A stretch of 64,000 nt of DNA. Origin: Melampsora larici-populina 98AG31. Lineage: Eukaryota > Basidiomycota > Pucciniomycetes > Pucciniales > Melampsoraceae. The translations under genes and the position numbers were made by a program. Below the pieces are notes generated by a model. It searched no databases and was not told the DNA's origin. It saw nothing but the letters and a program-made list of their open reading frames with translations. Below are positions 1 to 11,522 of this stretch, piece after piece. The stretch spans positions 600,224 to 664,223 of the forward strand of contig NW_006768810.1 in NCBI RefSeq assembly GCF_000204055.1. Direction: 5' to 3'. Each line of letters opens with the position of its first letter. Positions within the stretch are counted from its first letter, which is position 1.

Positions 1-2651
1 CTGTAGGTATGAGGTTCTGGGGTAAGAGAGTTAGCTAAGTGAGCTCTTCGACGAGAAGTGATGATGTTGGAAGAGTCGATAGCACTGGAGATAGCTTTGG
101 GGGCCGGTACAGTTGCAGGAACATAAGTGAAAGACGGACGACCGGTGAGTTCTTCTTCAATCAATGGATCATCGTCACTTAAGGGTTCATCTTGAGGCTG
201 ATTTTCCACATCGATGATTGGTTCAACTTCCTCGATAGGCTCGTCAATGATCGGTTCTTCTTCAGCTTGAGGTTCTTGATCTTGTTGATTAGAATGAGAT
301 GCATCATGAATGATAGAATCCGGTAATTGAGGAATAGTCAAATCTTCATCTTCGGTGAGTGAATGAATAGGTGAATGTTTGGGTTCTTCTTTGTAAGCAA
401 AATCAGAGTTTATATCTTCAATGAAATGAACGTCAGAGTAACCGAATTTCTTGTTAAAAGCAGTTAAAACAGTAGAATCAGAAAATGGAAAGATTTCTTC
501 ATTAAAAACTACATCATGACTATAAACTACGCGATGTTCTTCAAGTAAGTAAATACGATAGTTATGCATTGTACCTTGATAGCCTAGAAGAACACCTTTC
601 TTAGCTACATCAGAGAACTTGCTTGTACGCCGTTCCTTACCAACGTGTACATACGCAAGACAACCAAAAACTCGAAGATGGGAATATGAAGGAGGTTTGC
701 CAAACCAGTTTTCGTATGGAGTAGTGAAATTATCCCGAGCAATGGGAGTGAGATTTTCTAAATAAACAGAAGTGGAAACAGCTTCTGCCCAAAACATGAG
801 AGGAAGATGAGCTTGTTTAAGTAAAGCTCTGGCTTTCTCGGTGGTAGTTTGATTACCACGTTCAGAGATGGGATTTTGTTGTGGAGTATAGGGTGCAGTA
901 AAATCCATCTTAATACCTTCATGATTAATAAACTCAGTGAATTGCTTTGAAGTGTATTCACCTCCATTATCATTGACAAGAGTTTTGATTTGTAAATTGG
1001 TTTGATTCTCAACAAGAGCTTTGAACTGGACGAAATAGGAAAATGTTTGACATTTGGTTTTCAAGATGTAAACAAATTTAAAGTTGGATTTCTGATCTGT
1101 AATTTTAAAATAGTATCTACCGCCACCGAGAGAAGGAGGAGAAATTATGCCACTCAAATCACTATGTAGTACAGATAGGCGATCACAGGCGATGGGAAGA
1201 TGAATTTTAAATGGTAGGCGGTGATGTTTAGAGAGGATACAAGGTTCACAGGAATCAAGAAAAGTAACTCCAGGAAAAGCTTTCTCCAAGGGAATTCGTC
1301 CAGGATGGCCTAGGCGCCTGTGTAGAGTGACAGGATCAATTTGAGTGGAAGCAGTGAGTGAGACGAAAGGTGACTTGCCCATGTCGAAGTTAACTTCCAT
1401 AACTCCACTCTTGGTGTCCCCAGTGAGTACCACGTCAGAGTCAACAATAACATTGAAACTAGAATCCGGAGAAAAATTGAATGAACAGCCTTTTCGAACC
1501 AAGGAAACCATGCTAACCAAATTCGTCGACAATTGAGGAACATGGAGACAATCGGTAAAAGAGATGGGTTTTCCGTCATGAGTTCCAGAAACAGTTCCAG
1601 TTCCGACGGCAGCGATTTGTTGACCGTTGGCGACGTGGATGGTGGCGTTACAAGGTCGATAATTAGTAAAGCAAGATCGAGAGCTGAACATGGATTGAGA
1701 TGCACCAGAATCAAGAACGGGTTTTCCGGTTAGAGTTGCATTGAAGACGTAGGTAGTGAGAACCGTACCACTAATGGTAGCGTTGGCAGATCCTCGATTG
1801 GCAGACCGACTGGTGTTTCGAACAGGTTTTAATTCAGGGTGGAGTTGATAGCATTGAGTGGCAGAGTGTGCAGTCAAAGGGTTATGGACACCATCTAAAC
1901 AACGCTCATAGGTGACGGTGCGACGTTCAGCGACTAGAGCAGCAGGAGGAGGTGCAGAGCTAGGTTGATAATCTAGGACGATTTGTTGGAGATGTTCAAA
2001 GACTTGACTGAGAGTGAGAACAGTATCGGCGCCTTCAGCAGTGTGAGCAAGAAGATCACGAGTTGAGTGATAACAAGGAGAAAGTTTATATAACAACATA
2101 TGGGCCAAGATATCATCATCAATCTTAAAAGAAACTTCGGTCATCTCATGCGTGATTTTTCAATACTCAGTTAGAAAGGAAGAAAGAGCGTTGTCGGAGC
2201 ATTTAAGATTGAGAAATTTTCTAAGAATACGAGCTCGATTACGAGCTTTGGTGGAAGCGCATAATTTGACTAAAGCATCCCAGATGGCTTTGGGATCTTT
2301 AATGTTAGTAGCATTAATGACCAAAGCGCGATTCTCAGGACTAAGCTTTCGAGAAATAAAACCAGCTGCTTTCTTCTTACGACGAAGATATTCAGCTTTG
2401 ACTGAGGGAGCAGCGTCTTCAGCAGGAGCAACTTCAGTACCGTCAATGATACCGTCGACATCTCCTTCCATAAAGTGAGCTAGCATGAGGGGAGACCATC
2501 GCTGCCAGTCGTTCTCTAATGGAGTGATGTGCGAAGCTTTGTTGGCTGAGTTGTGACTCGTCATTACTTGAGTAATGTGGTTGTGATCGTTGGTGATGGT
2601 GTTAGTTGGAGTAGAGGGTGAAGACGTTGGATTGATCAACGCGTCGCTCAT
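1..2651 (-). pseudogene. Ty1/Copia Gag-Pol polyprotein, partial, one in-frame stop
   Basis: One frame stays open from the ATG at 2651 to the window edge except for a single TGA at 2160-2162. In order it holds a Gag domain of the UBN2 type, a variant Gag zinc motif (CLDGVHNP...H...C, near 1900-1840), an aspartic protease site (DSGAS, near 1710), a GAG-pre-integrase HHCC motif (LHRRLGH...CEPC, near 1320-1250) and an integrase core (HSDLSG, NDNGGEY, PYTPQQNPISER). The reverse transcriptase and RNase H would lie beyond base 1. The region after the integrase is rich in Glu, Asp and Pro, as in other Copia elements. The stop falls between Gag and protease in a continuous frame, so it is probably a point mutation; read-through control is possible but unsupported. 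Family assignment is firm; activity is doubtful. Confidence 0.9.
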
Positions 2652-2686
2652 AGAAATTGGTAGCGCAGAATCTGGTTAAGATGAAG

Positions 2687-2703
2687 GTGCTGGGCTCATA
2701 ACC
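2687..2703 (-). other. Copia primer-binding site, half-tRNA(iMet) type
   Basis: On the element sense strand the bases just after the LTR read GGTTATGAGCCCAGCAC. They are complementary to the anticodon arm of initiator tRNA-Met (CTGGGCTCATAACC on the plus strand). Drosophila copia is known to prime from a 5' half of tRNA(iMet) and has a very similar site. The position, just inside the LTR end and upstream of gag, fits this role. Confidence 0.65.
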
Positions 2704-2730
2704 TAATGAGGTAGGAATGGCCAGGTGACT

Positions 2731-3113
2731 GGTAGGAATCACGATGTTAGTGATTACGAAAGAGCGCTATGGCTATGAGATCACGTTAGAGTGATGGAGA
2801 ACTAATCACCTGGTAGGAATCACGATGTTAGTGATTACGAAAGAGCGCTATGGCTATGAGATCACGTTAGAGTGATGGAGAACTAATCACCTGTTGGAAG
2901 GTGTGGATGTAAAGAGATGAAATGTTTGAGTGAATATATTTCCATAACCAACAACATGAGTGAACAAAGAGAAAGAATAAACAACAGCAGACCTGGTAGG
3001 AATCACGATGTTAGTGATTACGAAAGAGCGCTATGGCTATGAGATCACGTTAGAGTGATGGAGAACTAATCACCTGTTGGAAGGTGTGGATGTAAAGAGA
3101 TGAAATGTTTGAG
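2731..3113. repeat. 81-bp and 119-bp direct repeats in the Copia LTR/leader
   Basis: An 81-bp unit beginning GGTAGGAATCACGATG occurs at 2731-2811, 2812-2892 and 2995-3075. Copies two and three also share the following 38 bp, giving a 119-bp repeat at 2812-2930 and 2995-3113. Apart from the extension the copies look identical, so the duplication is recent. Confidence 0.9.
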
Positions 3114-3147
3114 TAAGGAAAACAAGTTGATACGCAAACAATAGCTC

Positions 3148-3155
3148 TTTATATA
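3148..3155 (-). promoter_or_regulatory. TATA-like box of the Copia LTR
   Basis: The minus strand reads TATATAAA at this point, upstream of the repeat-rich leader and gag. This is where a U3 promoter would lie. Confidence 0.35.
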
Positions 3156-3200
3156 GCAGATAGTTCTCTAGACATAGGTTAACAGTCGTACAAAGGTTTG

Positions 3201-4644
3201 TGTCTATCATGCACCGCATTGGGAGCATCGAAACAAATAAGAAATAAGAAAAGGAGAAGAGAGAGATGAATAGTTATCCTAAGACCAATGCGGAAGTGGT
3301 TGTTAAGTTAAGGAATAGGATGTTGATAATTGCGTTCAGATTCCAATAATAAGAGAATCTGAAAGCACAAGGATGAGCGCAAGATACTGAAGTTTAACAT
3401 AGTCTGATGGCAGGGTATTTCATAAGCACAGAAAAAAAAAGTTATAATGGAACAAGATTCTCCCACCAAAAGCCCAATGTGCTCTTCACCGGGGAAGCAG
3501 ACATTAGGTGGATGTATATCCCTTTTTCCTGGGGACCGTAAACTTCAAATGTACAAGGAACAAGATTGAACTTGGTTAAGTTAGCCTAAAGATCATGTCA
3601 ACTTATTGGTGGCTTTATCCTGAGGATTCATATTGATGTCTGGAAATTAATCTGACAGAACCTTGAATAGCACCTAGGGAACTCACAGATGTAGAGCCCA
3701 GTAATCACTTGAGGGTTTTATTATGGAGCAAAATAAATGCCTTTATGTATATATTTCCCTGCGTAATGTTCCGATATCACACTTGTCAAGGAAGGATATG
3801 AAAGTCAAGTTGAATTGGGCTTCGTCATTTTGCTTGACTGTGACGTTTTATGGATATCACTTATCATTCCAAGTGGTTTCGAGTGCCATTGTTTCACACT
3901 TGTCATGGAAAAACGTATATCCACATTGGATTTAGCTGAAGATACGTTTGGACCAGGTTATCGAGGTTAAAAGCAGCGGAGCTGTTGATTTCATTGACGT
4001 TACCGCTTAAGAGATGCTACCGACGCAGCTAAAAGGTTTCGGGTGCTATTATGTGTCACTTGTCGAAGCAAAGAGGTGAAAGTGAGATGAGGTCTTGTTT
4101 CTAACTTGCGTGAGGCTGACCGGTGAGGTGTAATGCAAGCTGCCCTCTACTCTTTGCAAGGTGGCAGATTTTCGTTTGCTTTCTGATCCGAATGTCACAC
4201 TTTGCAAAAGGTACTACGTAGGCACATACGTCAGTGGTATAAAGGTGCAGAAGTGTTTTACACTGATAAAAAACGAAGAGCTCTGGGGGGCAAACAAGCC
4301 AGAGTTCAGAGTTGGCTATGAAATGAGAACACATGAGTCATCATGAGCTCAGCCCCCGGCGATGATATTGTTCAACGTAAAAGTCTGAAGTGATCGAGCG
4401 CCGCAAAAAGAATGCGTAGTTATCATCTCCACACATTGGTGGATGAGTGAAGGCGCCAGTTTATTGAAGCACAGCTTCAACTCGTAAAAGGGTGAGGTCA
4501 AGTAGTGGTCGTAGTTTTCCTCACGAATATAAAAGTGGGACGTCCATCGGCTTGGTAGCTCCTCACCTAGTCATCATCAGTGCTCATTGTTTGTGTATAA
4601 CCTTTCGTAGCTACAAAAGACCTCATCTGTACCTAGTAACCACC
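3201..4644. other. Non-coding stretch
   Basis: I see no gene here; the short ORFs have no family features. Loosely similar segments containing CACTTGTC recur near 3780, 3897 and 4055, possibly a decayed repeat. The last 150 bases are the probable promoter and 5' UTR of the secreted-protein gene. Confidence 0.5.
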
Positions 4645-5450
4645 ATGACCAAACTCTCAACTACACTTCTGGCCGTTGTTTTCGCAACATCTCCATTTTT
4701 AGCCCGGGCATTACATTTTAGTGGGCCTGACTTCAAAGTCGAAGGTGTTCCGCAGCGTGAGTTGCTACCGCAATGCCCGGAAGCTGTTGCTCCAGATTCA
4801 TAACTTGATTACTATTTCTTTTAGCTTGGGTTGAAGATAACCTCCAAGGCGGTCTTGAGAAGTTTTATGGAAGCGTAGATGCAGGCGAGCCAGATGGCGT
4901 AATCGCCCAGATACACGATTATTCGAATGCGAAGTTCGATTATTTTGGGCGCGTTCTCACGGGAGAAAGTGAGTAGACCCCCTTGTGCAGTGTAAAGATG
5001 CTATCAATATATTCTGACACCCTCTTTGTATTATCTGACCATCAACTTCCGTAAGACATTGGCGCAGCCCTGAGAACGGCGATGGTCAATCTAAAGCGCA
5101 CATACGAGACAGAAATTTCTTCAGGTATGCTCCCTAGTCGAATATGTGCTCGAATCATTTACGAGGAGAAAACCATTTGCAGTAATCTGACTCTTGATCT
5201 CCTTCCTCATCCTGATACCCAAAAACACAATGTGCGATTTTTTTTAGCAAAGTGCACCGAAAACTCAGATCATGAAAAGGTTGAGATTAAATTACTAGGT
5301 AAAGTGACTGTGAAGCAACCGAACGAGGAGAATCACGACGAGGGCTACGACGCAACCATCACTTTCGTGAAACACGAAGGCCAACTCAAAGTCTTCAGTT
5401 TCAAAAGAGTGTTTGCTGAACTTGAGCCCAAGGCCAATGTTTCTCAATGA
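4645..5450 (+). CDS. Small secreted protein, effector candidate
   Basis: Three exons (4645-4756, 4825-4968, 5056-5450) join in frame to give 216 residues. Both introns (68 and 87 bp) begin GTGAGT. The first 22 residues form a clear signal peptide (MTKLSTTLLAVVFATSPFLA, then RA) with cleavage likely after Ala22. The mature part of about 194 residues has three cysteines and no transmembrane segment. The stretch around EKFYGSVDAGEPDGV and the late KVFSFKRVF recalls NTF2/SnoaL-like folds, but this is a weak impression. I do not recognise the family. A secreted protein of this size beside transposon-rich DNA fits the profile of rust effector candidates; a secreted housekeeping protein is the alternative. 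Splicing is well supported because three phases agree. Confidence 0.75.
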
Positions 5451-8445
5451 TCTTTTTCTCATTCAAGCATCACCATGCACACAAGGATACAACCTGTCAT
5501 AGAGCTGGATATCAATGTTGTTATTAGTGCCCATGACAAAATTGCTGGGCAATATTTGCTTTGTCAACCAGAGTAAGAGTTGGGCTATTGTTCTGTGTGC
5601 ATCTTTCTCAAGCAGACAAACATCTTGCCAACTTTTGTGCCTTGTGTGAAAAAACCCTGAGCTTGTGAGCCATACCTCTGAAAATCCCACACTTTCATAG
5701 AGGCACAGATTTACAAGTTTTCTGCGCGTTGTTACCATGAATTCCACTTCTAGACTGGTTTTTGAATTTTTGATCAGCTAAAACTCAGGTAGAGTGCGAG
5801 TGACATGCCACGGGATGTCAATTGCTCACCTATCTAGATCCATGCCCACGAATTGAGATGTTCCAAGCAAAATGGACTCTCTGAGATCACCCCAATGACA
5901 TCAACAACTGTGTTCAAGAGGCAACTTGTGGTTGGAAAGCAGTGAAACATGAGGCTAGAGTGATTTTTGTTGATGAAGTGATAGTTCCTTGCTAGGAATA
6001 TTTGTTTTGCTACTGTTTGTTTGGTGGTCAATTATATGCAATTTGAATGGATTCAAAGGTCATAGATATCAACACATTCAATGTGATAGATTATGTTTCA
6101 AACAAACTTGATAGATAGCTACCCTAGAGAAAAGATGTGAGATGTACAGTAGATTTCAAAAGGATGAAATCAGATATTTCAAAACATGATCACATGGTAC
6201 ATGCAAGGTGCAACCACAGCCAAAATTGAAGTGGCTGGGCTGTCAACTGAGTAATCACATCACACATAATCTGCAGAATATTGTCCATCTTTTGGGTTGG
6301 CCTTTTTTTCCTTGTTTCTTTTGACCACTTTTTCTTCTGGCTGGGGTGAGTCCTAGCTTCATTTTTTCTGCCTCTCATTGCACTTTGCTCATTGATCCCT
6401 ATCTCAATGGGTGATCTTACTTCCAACCCTATTCTACCTTCCACTCTATCTTCAAAATGGGGTTCCACCTTTACTCAGAGGACATCAAGCTCCTGGCTAC
6501 TCAGGTGGCAGTGGGGAATTTTGCCTTTGCTGAGATCAACTTGCACTTACAAACATTCATATCTGTGGTTTCAATCTATCAATGGAAACACATTTTCTGT
6601 CTCACCAACAGTGTCATAGAAAAACCAGTAACATAAAAGCCTCTTGGTTGACCCTGTACTTTGTCCAGCATGAATCTTGCAATCCTAGGTTTTGTTGTAG
6701 ATTGCCCCTCAATCTACCAAGATGGGTTGAAACCCCACCTCTGTATCTTGTGTTACATAAATTGTGAAATCCACAACCACTTGGGATTATCTCTCTTGTT
6801 CACTCAAGGTGCTCATCCAAACTCCCTTGAGGAAAGGACATATATAATGTTGTGGGTGGCGGGAACACCACCAGAGTGTTTGTTTTTCATTGGTATGTAC
6901 TTTATTTCCTGTGTTTTCTATGTTCTGGTCTTGGTCTTATTACTGATACCTGTTGACTTGCAGATGAAAGCAGGGTGTGAGCGGCAACACATCTCAAAAA
7001 CTTGGTTATGCTAAGTCTGGATCTCAAACTTTTTGCCAGAAGCAATTGACCAAGTGGGATTATTGAAACTTTCTCCTGGCAGTGAGTAAGTAGGGAATGA
7101 ATGATAGCTGGGGTAGTTTTAGAAAGTCCGGTCAGCAGGATCTTTGGCAAGTGTGACTTGTTTATAAGTTTTTGAATTCTTTGCTCATCATGGCTCAATT
7201 TTCTTATAATCCTTTGCTTGCTGTTCATTCTAGCTTATGGTGATGAACCCATATCCAGATCCCAACTTGTTTTCAATCATGGACAATGCTTGAGTTCATC
7301 ACAGAGGAAGAATTCTCAAGCTGTATTGAAAAGCAAGCTTCAGATTTCACCTTTTTGAGGAGCCAGGGTTGACGGCATTCTATAAATAGCTGCAAGTTCA
7401 TACAAAAATCTTTCTTGCTTCATCTATTTTACCAGCAGATCATCAAGTTTGTATTGTGTAGTTCAGACCATGGACTACTGAAACTCATTCTTTTCTTTTG
7501 TAGAGCATTTAATTTGCATGTTTCCTAACAATCATGATCCACAGACTTCTTGCATGTCTCAGAGGTTCTTTTATTTGTTTTGATGAATAAGGACAACAAT
7601 AGAAACTACTTTTATTCTTCATTCACAAGTTACATGAATTCATTTTGGAATGATTCGATCTGGTCACAGAAGTGCCAAAAGCTGACAATGGGGCCAAGAG
7701 CTTGAGTTGATTGAGTAAAAGATTTTATCAAGGCTGAATCTTTGACAATATAGCATGATTTGAAATCTGGCCTGTGGGGCCATCATGGTCATCATCAAGT
7801 CCAGCCCCATCAAAATTTACACAAGGCTTCATGGCAGCAACTACAAAAGTCAAAGGAGGTTGCATTCATGTATTCATATCATACCAACTTGACTCTAAAT
7901 GCTACCTCTGAACCTTCTGTTTGGGGGCTTTTTGCATCAGATTAATAAAAGTCCCTTCTCAACTTCAATCTTTTTAATTTTCAAATTTGAACATTTTACA
8001 CACACATGACACATGCAACCACAAATTCAAACAAACAAACAAACACCTTACAAAAAACATAAATACCTTGATCAGTAAGAAAAATCAGTGATAGTTAAAA
8101 GTTGACTTCTTCTCCCAAAGAATATGTACATCTTATGTATATAAATTTAAATCATTTCAAAAGAAAAGATACAAAACAGTTGAAAATTCCATTCTCTTTT
8201 GCAGAAAGAAGGACTGGAAAGTTTAAAAGTTTCAAAAAAAACAATAGACAGAATCAGGACCATTTTCTTATGAATTAACTTAGAAAGGGGAAAAAACTCA
8301 CCAAGACCATAAAACAAAAACTAAAACACATGAATATTTAAAGAGAAAACCCCCAAAACAAACCAAAAAACCAAAGAAAGACAAAGTGATTTTTTTCATC
8401 TCCATTAGGATACAGAACATAAAATAAAGAGGAATGAGAAATTTT
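5451..8445. other. Long non-coding stretch
   Basis: No gene is supported in these 3 kb. Several short ORFs on both strands lack splice partners and family motifs. A minus-strand ORF near 6190-6468 (Lys/Arg-rich) and a plus-strand ORF near 6661-7014 may be remnants of a decayed repeat. A short AAAC run lies near 8030-8045. Confidence 0.45.
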
Positions 8446-9914
8446 TCAAGAAGAACTTCTAGATTTCCAATAAATAGATTCACTACTTTCACCAGCACCT
8501 AAATCAGATTCAAAACTTTTAACATCAAATTGATCATTCCCAAAAGCTTGATTCCTACTCATCATTTCCCACAAGAATGTTTTATGTTCAATAAGTGAAG
8601 TGATATTTGGAGTTAGTTGATTTTGATCATTAGGATTTGAAGGATGATCAATGATTTGTTGACTAGAGATTGCAGATTCACTGGCAATGGTAGCTGCACA
8701 ACTTAATGCTGAATTACTATGACAACGTCGTAAGTTTGAATTGGATGGAACTCTTAGTTTGTTGAATTTGGATTCATCTCCTATGAAATATGATGGAGCG
8801 TTTGATTCTTCTGAAATTGAAATTGATGGTGATTGACATCTTAGATTATCATTTGATTTGGTTAGTTGGTTCCTTCTTTGAATCAAATTCATCGTCCAAT
8901 TTCCATTCAAATTGTTTTGATGATGATCTTGATTGATTGAAAGGGTTTCAATTGTAGCCTCATTGTTTTGATTAAATGACTGGTGAATAGATTGGTTGAG
9001 TTGAGAGATAGGTGGTGATGTTACAATCCAAGTAGGTGAAGAATGATGGTTTGCATTTTCTAATCTTTCCTTACCTTGATCACTTGCAATTGATGAAAGC
9101 GTAGTAGAAGTTTCATCTAAATGATCTCGTAAAACTTGTGATCCATCATGATCTGATTTAAATCTCAGTCGACGACGAAAGAAAATGGTAAGAGTCGCAA
9201 TTGATGACAAGATGATTACAATTGCACAAGTTGCAATGGCTCCTGCTATGATTGCTACATGAACATTGACATGTGGATGTATTGAATGAGTTTGATTTTG
9301 ATCTCCATTTGAATTTGAACCTTGACGAACATCAGTAGCAGTAGTCACATGACTTGTTTTAGGTGATCGATTTGAATCGATCTCAGCTTTTGGTGCAGGA
9401 GTTGGACAGAGTGGACCGACTGAAGTGAGATGTTCTACTGCTATCACATCATACCAAGGGTAAAGAGGTAAAGCTGGATTCGATTGATGACTACGTTTTT
9501 GCTTTCGACGAGTATATGGTTTCAAACTAGAGTTATTATCATCGACGTTGCTACTGTTATGATTATCGCTGTGATCGTTTGTTTCTTGGTTAGTATAATT
9601 TTGATTTTTGTAGTCAGTTGGTCCAGACGGTGGATCGGAACTTGTTGGTATGGGTGTAGCCAAAGGGAGTGAAGCAGTTGAAGTATAAATCGTAGGCTGA
9701 GGATACTATTTGTAATTTGTTTATTTATTTTTCAAAAACAATCAACAAACAACAAACAACAAATTAACCAAATTGAACTTGATAATCGCAGATCAAAGTG
9801 AGGAGAACTTACCAATCTGTTATAAGAATGAGTCATTAGCTCATAAGTTTTGAAAGTTCGACATCCATCTTGTTCTTTAAGAAGTTTATTGCCATCTTCC
9901 GAATCATTCCCCAT
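8446..9914 (-). CDS. Single-pass membrane protein with low-complexity tails
   Basis: Exon 1 (9914-9813, ATG at 9914) and exon 2 (9705-8446) are separated by a 107-bp GTAAGT...TAG intron and join in phase 0 to give about 453 residues. There is no N-terminal signal peptide. One strong transmembrane segment lies at about residues 182-210 (starting HVAIIAGAIATCAIVIIL) and is followed by the stop-transfer cluster RRRLRFK. The N-terminal side is rich in Asn, Ser, Asp and Thr; the C-terminal tail is rich in Ser, Asn and Gln. The layout resembles fungal plasma-membrane sensors with a SKG6/Axl2-like membrane anchor, but no named domain is visible. An earlier exon carrying a signal peptide could exist upstream. 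Function unknown. Confidence 0.65.
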
Positions 9915-10491
9915 CGAAATAGAAATATTATTTTAAACAAGAAAAAGTATTGATGTTGGTTTTTTTGATTCTTTTAGTAAGTGAAATGGTTTATTCAAGT
10001 CGTAAGTTCAAAATAGAGAATGTTGAAGTTTCTTCTTGAGAGAAAAAATCTTTTTACAAAACGAAAGAAATGATGAATCAGAGGAAAAGTCGTAAGGTTT
10101 AGTTGATAGAGTGATGAGTTTTTCAAGTATGGACTAGAGGTTAGTTCAAAGAGAGTTAAGTAGAAGTGAGATGATTTGAGAAGAATTTTGAGAATAGTTG
10201 ATGATCGGAGTGTTATAGTTACTTTCCTCGAGGCTCGCAGTACAACGATTTCTTTAAATTTCTTGAGATTGCTCGGAGGTCTTTTGTTTGTTTACAAATG
10301 ACCTCCACCTTCAACTTTATAACTCAAGTTTTTCTTTTCGTAAAAGAACGATTGATAAGATATGGTTAATGAACCTCCTAACTCAAGACTAAGTGTTACC
10401 TCTTTTTGATTCCTTTTCAAATAATCAAACTTTGAGAACTCCGATTCAAGAAAAAAAATTACAAACTCTTTGTGAAACGAGTTTTAAAGAA
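9915..10491. other. Non-coding, upstream of the membrane-protein gene
   Basis: AT-rich sequence with no ORF of note. It probably holds the promoter of the minus-strand membrane-protein gene. The last 8 bases (TTAAAGAA, 10484-10491) are one copy of a target-site duplication. Confidence 0.5.
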
Positions 10492-11522
10492 GGCAATTGA
10501 TAAACCACGCCGACTTCAAAACTGGTTTGACGCCGGTTTTTCTTGAACCGGATTCCTTCAGAAGATATACAGCTGCTTACTGATGAGCCGAGCTGTATGC
10601 TTCTGTAGCCTTCAGCCTGTTTCTGAAGCCGGATTTTAACAATTTACAGACTTGGTGACATCTCTTTTGAAAGCTTTTGCATCATCCTCACCGCTGGATT
10701 TTAGATCTGGTATTTGAGAAGGTCACTCCAGAAACTGATGATCTACATACTTGGTTTTGGTAGCCGTAGGAAACATTGAGAGTTTCCTCTTGTTGAGGAT
10801 GGGGGACCATTGGAGATGTAGCCGAGTGGGATGATGGATGATCGGGGACCATTGGAGATGTAGCCGAGTGGGATGATGGATGATCAAAAAAGCCTGGACC
10901 ACAAGAAATATGACATAATCTTGTTGCCATTTGCTTGACTCAATTGCTGGACAGCCAAGCGCTTGACACGAGGAGACAGATCATCACATATGGGGCTTCT
11001 CACTCAAGAGACACATAGAGTATCGGCTCAGTCATTGGCTTCCTGAAGTAGCCTTCAAAACACTTCAACAGCAAGTGCATTGGGTCAAAATCTGGCATGG
11101 TTTCTGTCTTTGACTCATTGTTTCTGTATCTTATTATTATCTCCTCTCATTCCTGCTTCTACATCTCAGTGGATGCTCTGAACATCGACTTTTTTGACGC
11201 TACAAGAAACGACTGATGCTTGGTAACACACTCTCTTTTGAAGCTTGAGGAATGCTTCTTACTGCTCGCAGCTCCAAAGTCTCGAAAGTGGCCTCAAGAC
11301 ATTTTTATCCAAACTTCACACATCTTTACATATCAAAATCAAAAGCTGGCTTCAGAAGTGAAATAAAAACCCGGCTTCAGAAACAATCTGAAGTCTGCAG
11401 AAGCAGTACGGCAGAGTACGGCTCTACACATCAGTATGCGGCTGAATATCTTCTGACGGAATCCGGTTCAAGAAAAACCGGCGTCATACCAGGTTTGAAG
11501 TCGGCGTGGTTTATCAATCACC
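10492..11522. mobile_element. Fold-back DNA transposon, ~150-bp TIRs, 8-bp TSD
   Basis: The ends are inverted copies of each other over about 145-155 bp. The left end starts GGCAATTGATAAACCACGCC; the right end, reverse-complemented, starts GGTGATTGATAAACCACGCC. Direct TTAAAGAA copies flank both ends (10484-10491 and 11523-11530). The 1031-bp element has no transposase, so it is non-autonomous. An 8-bp duplication fits hAT or KDZ mobilisation; the long TIRs are unusual for hAT. Inside lies a 42-bp tandem repeat. Confidence 0.85.
10802..10885. repeat. 42-bp tandem repeat, two units
   Basis: A 42-bp unit (GGGGACCATTGGAGATGTAG...) occurs at 10802-10843 and 10844-10885. Because 42 is a multiple of three, a minus-strand ORF (10688-10930) shows a 14-residue repeat, DHPSSHSATSPMVP. 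Whether this ORF is expressed or captured is unknown. Confidence 0.85.

Larger units (their letters stand above)
2707..3200 (-). repeat. Copia 5' LTR and leader (outer boundary approximate)
   Basis: The inner LTR end is placed at the TG at 2707 (CA on the element strand), three bases from the primer-binding site. A TATA-like box at 3148-3155 lies upstream in element orientation, so U3 extends to higher coordinates. The outer end cannot be fixed because the partner LTR is outside the window. Most of the R/U5 part consists of repeats of 81 and 119 bp. Confidence 0.5.

Noticed and set aside
2655..2703. tRNA-Met-like sequence on the plus strand
   Set aside because: Only the anticodon arm resembles tRNA(iMet) and the stems do not pair. 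Its place beside the LTR explains it as a primer-binding site.
4786..4824. 39-bp intron in the secreted-protein gene
   Set aside because: The GTGAGT donor at 4757 gives a normal 68-bp intron and keeps the frame.
10688..10930. Minus-strand ORF with a 14-residue repeat as a gene
   Set aside because: The repeat comes from a 42-bp tandem DNA duplication inside a non-autonomous transposon; no splice sites or family motif support a gene.
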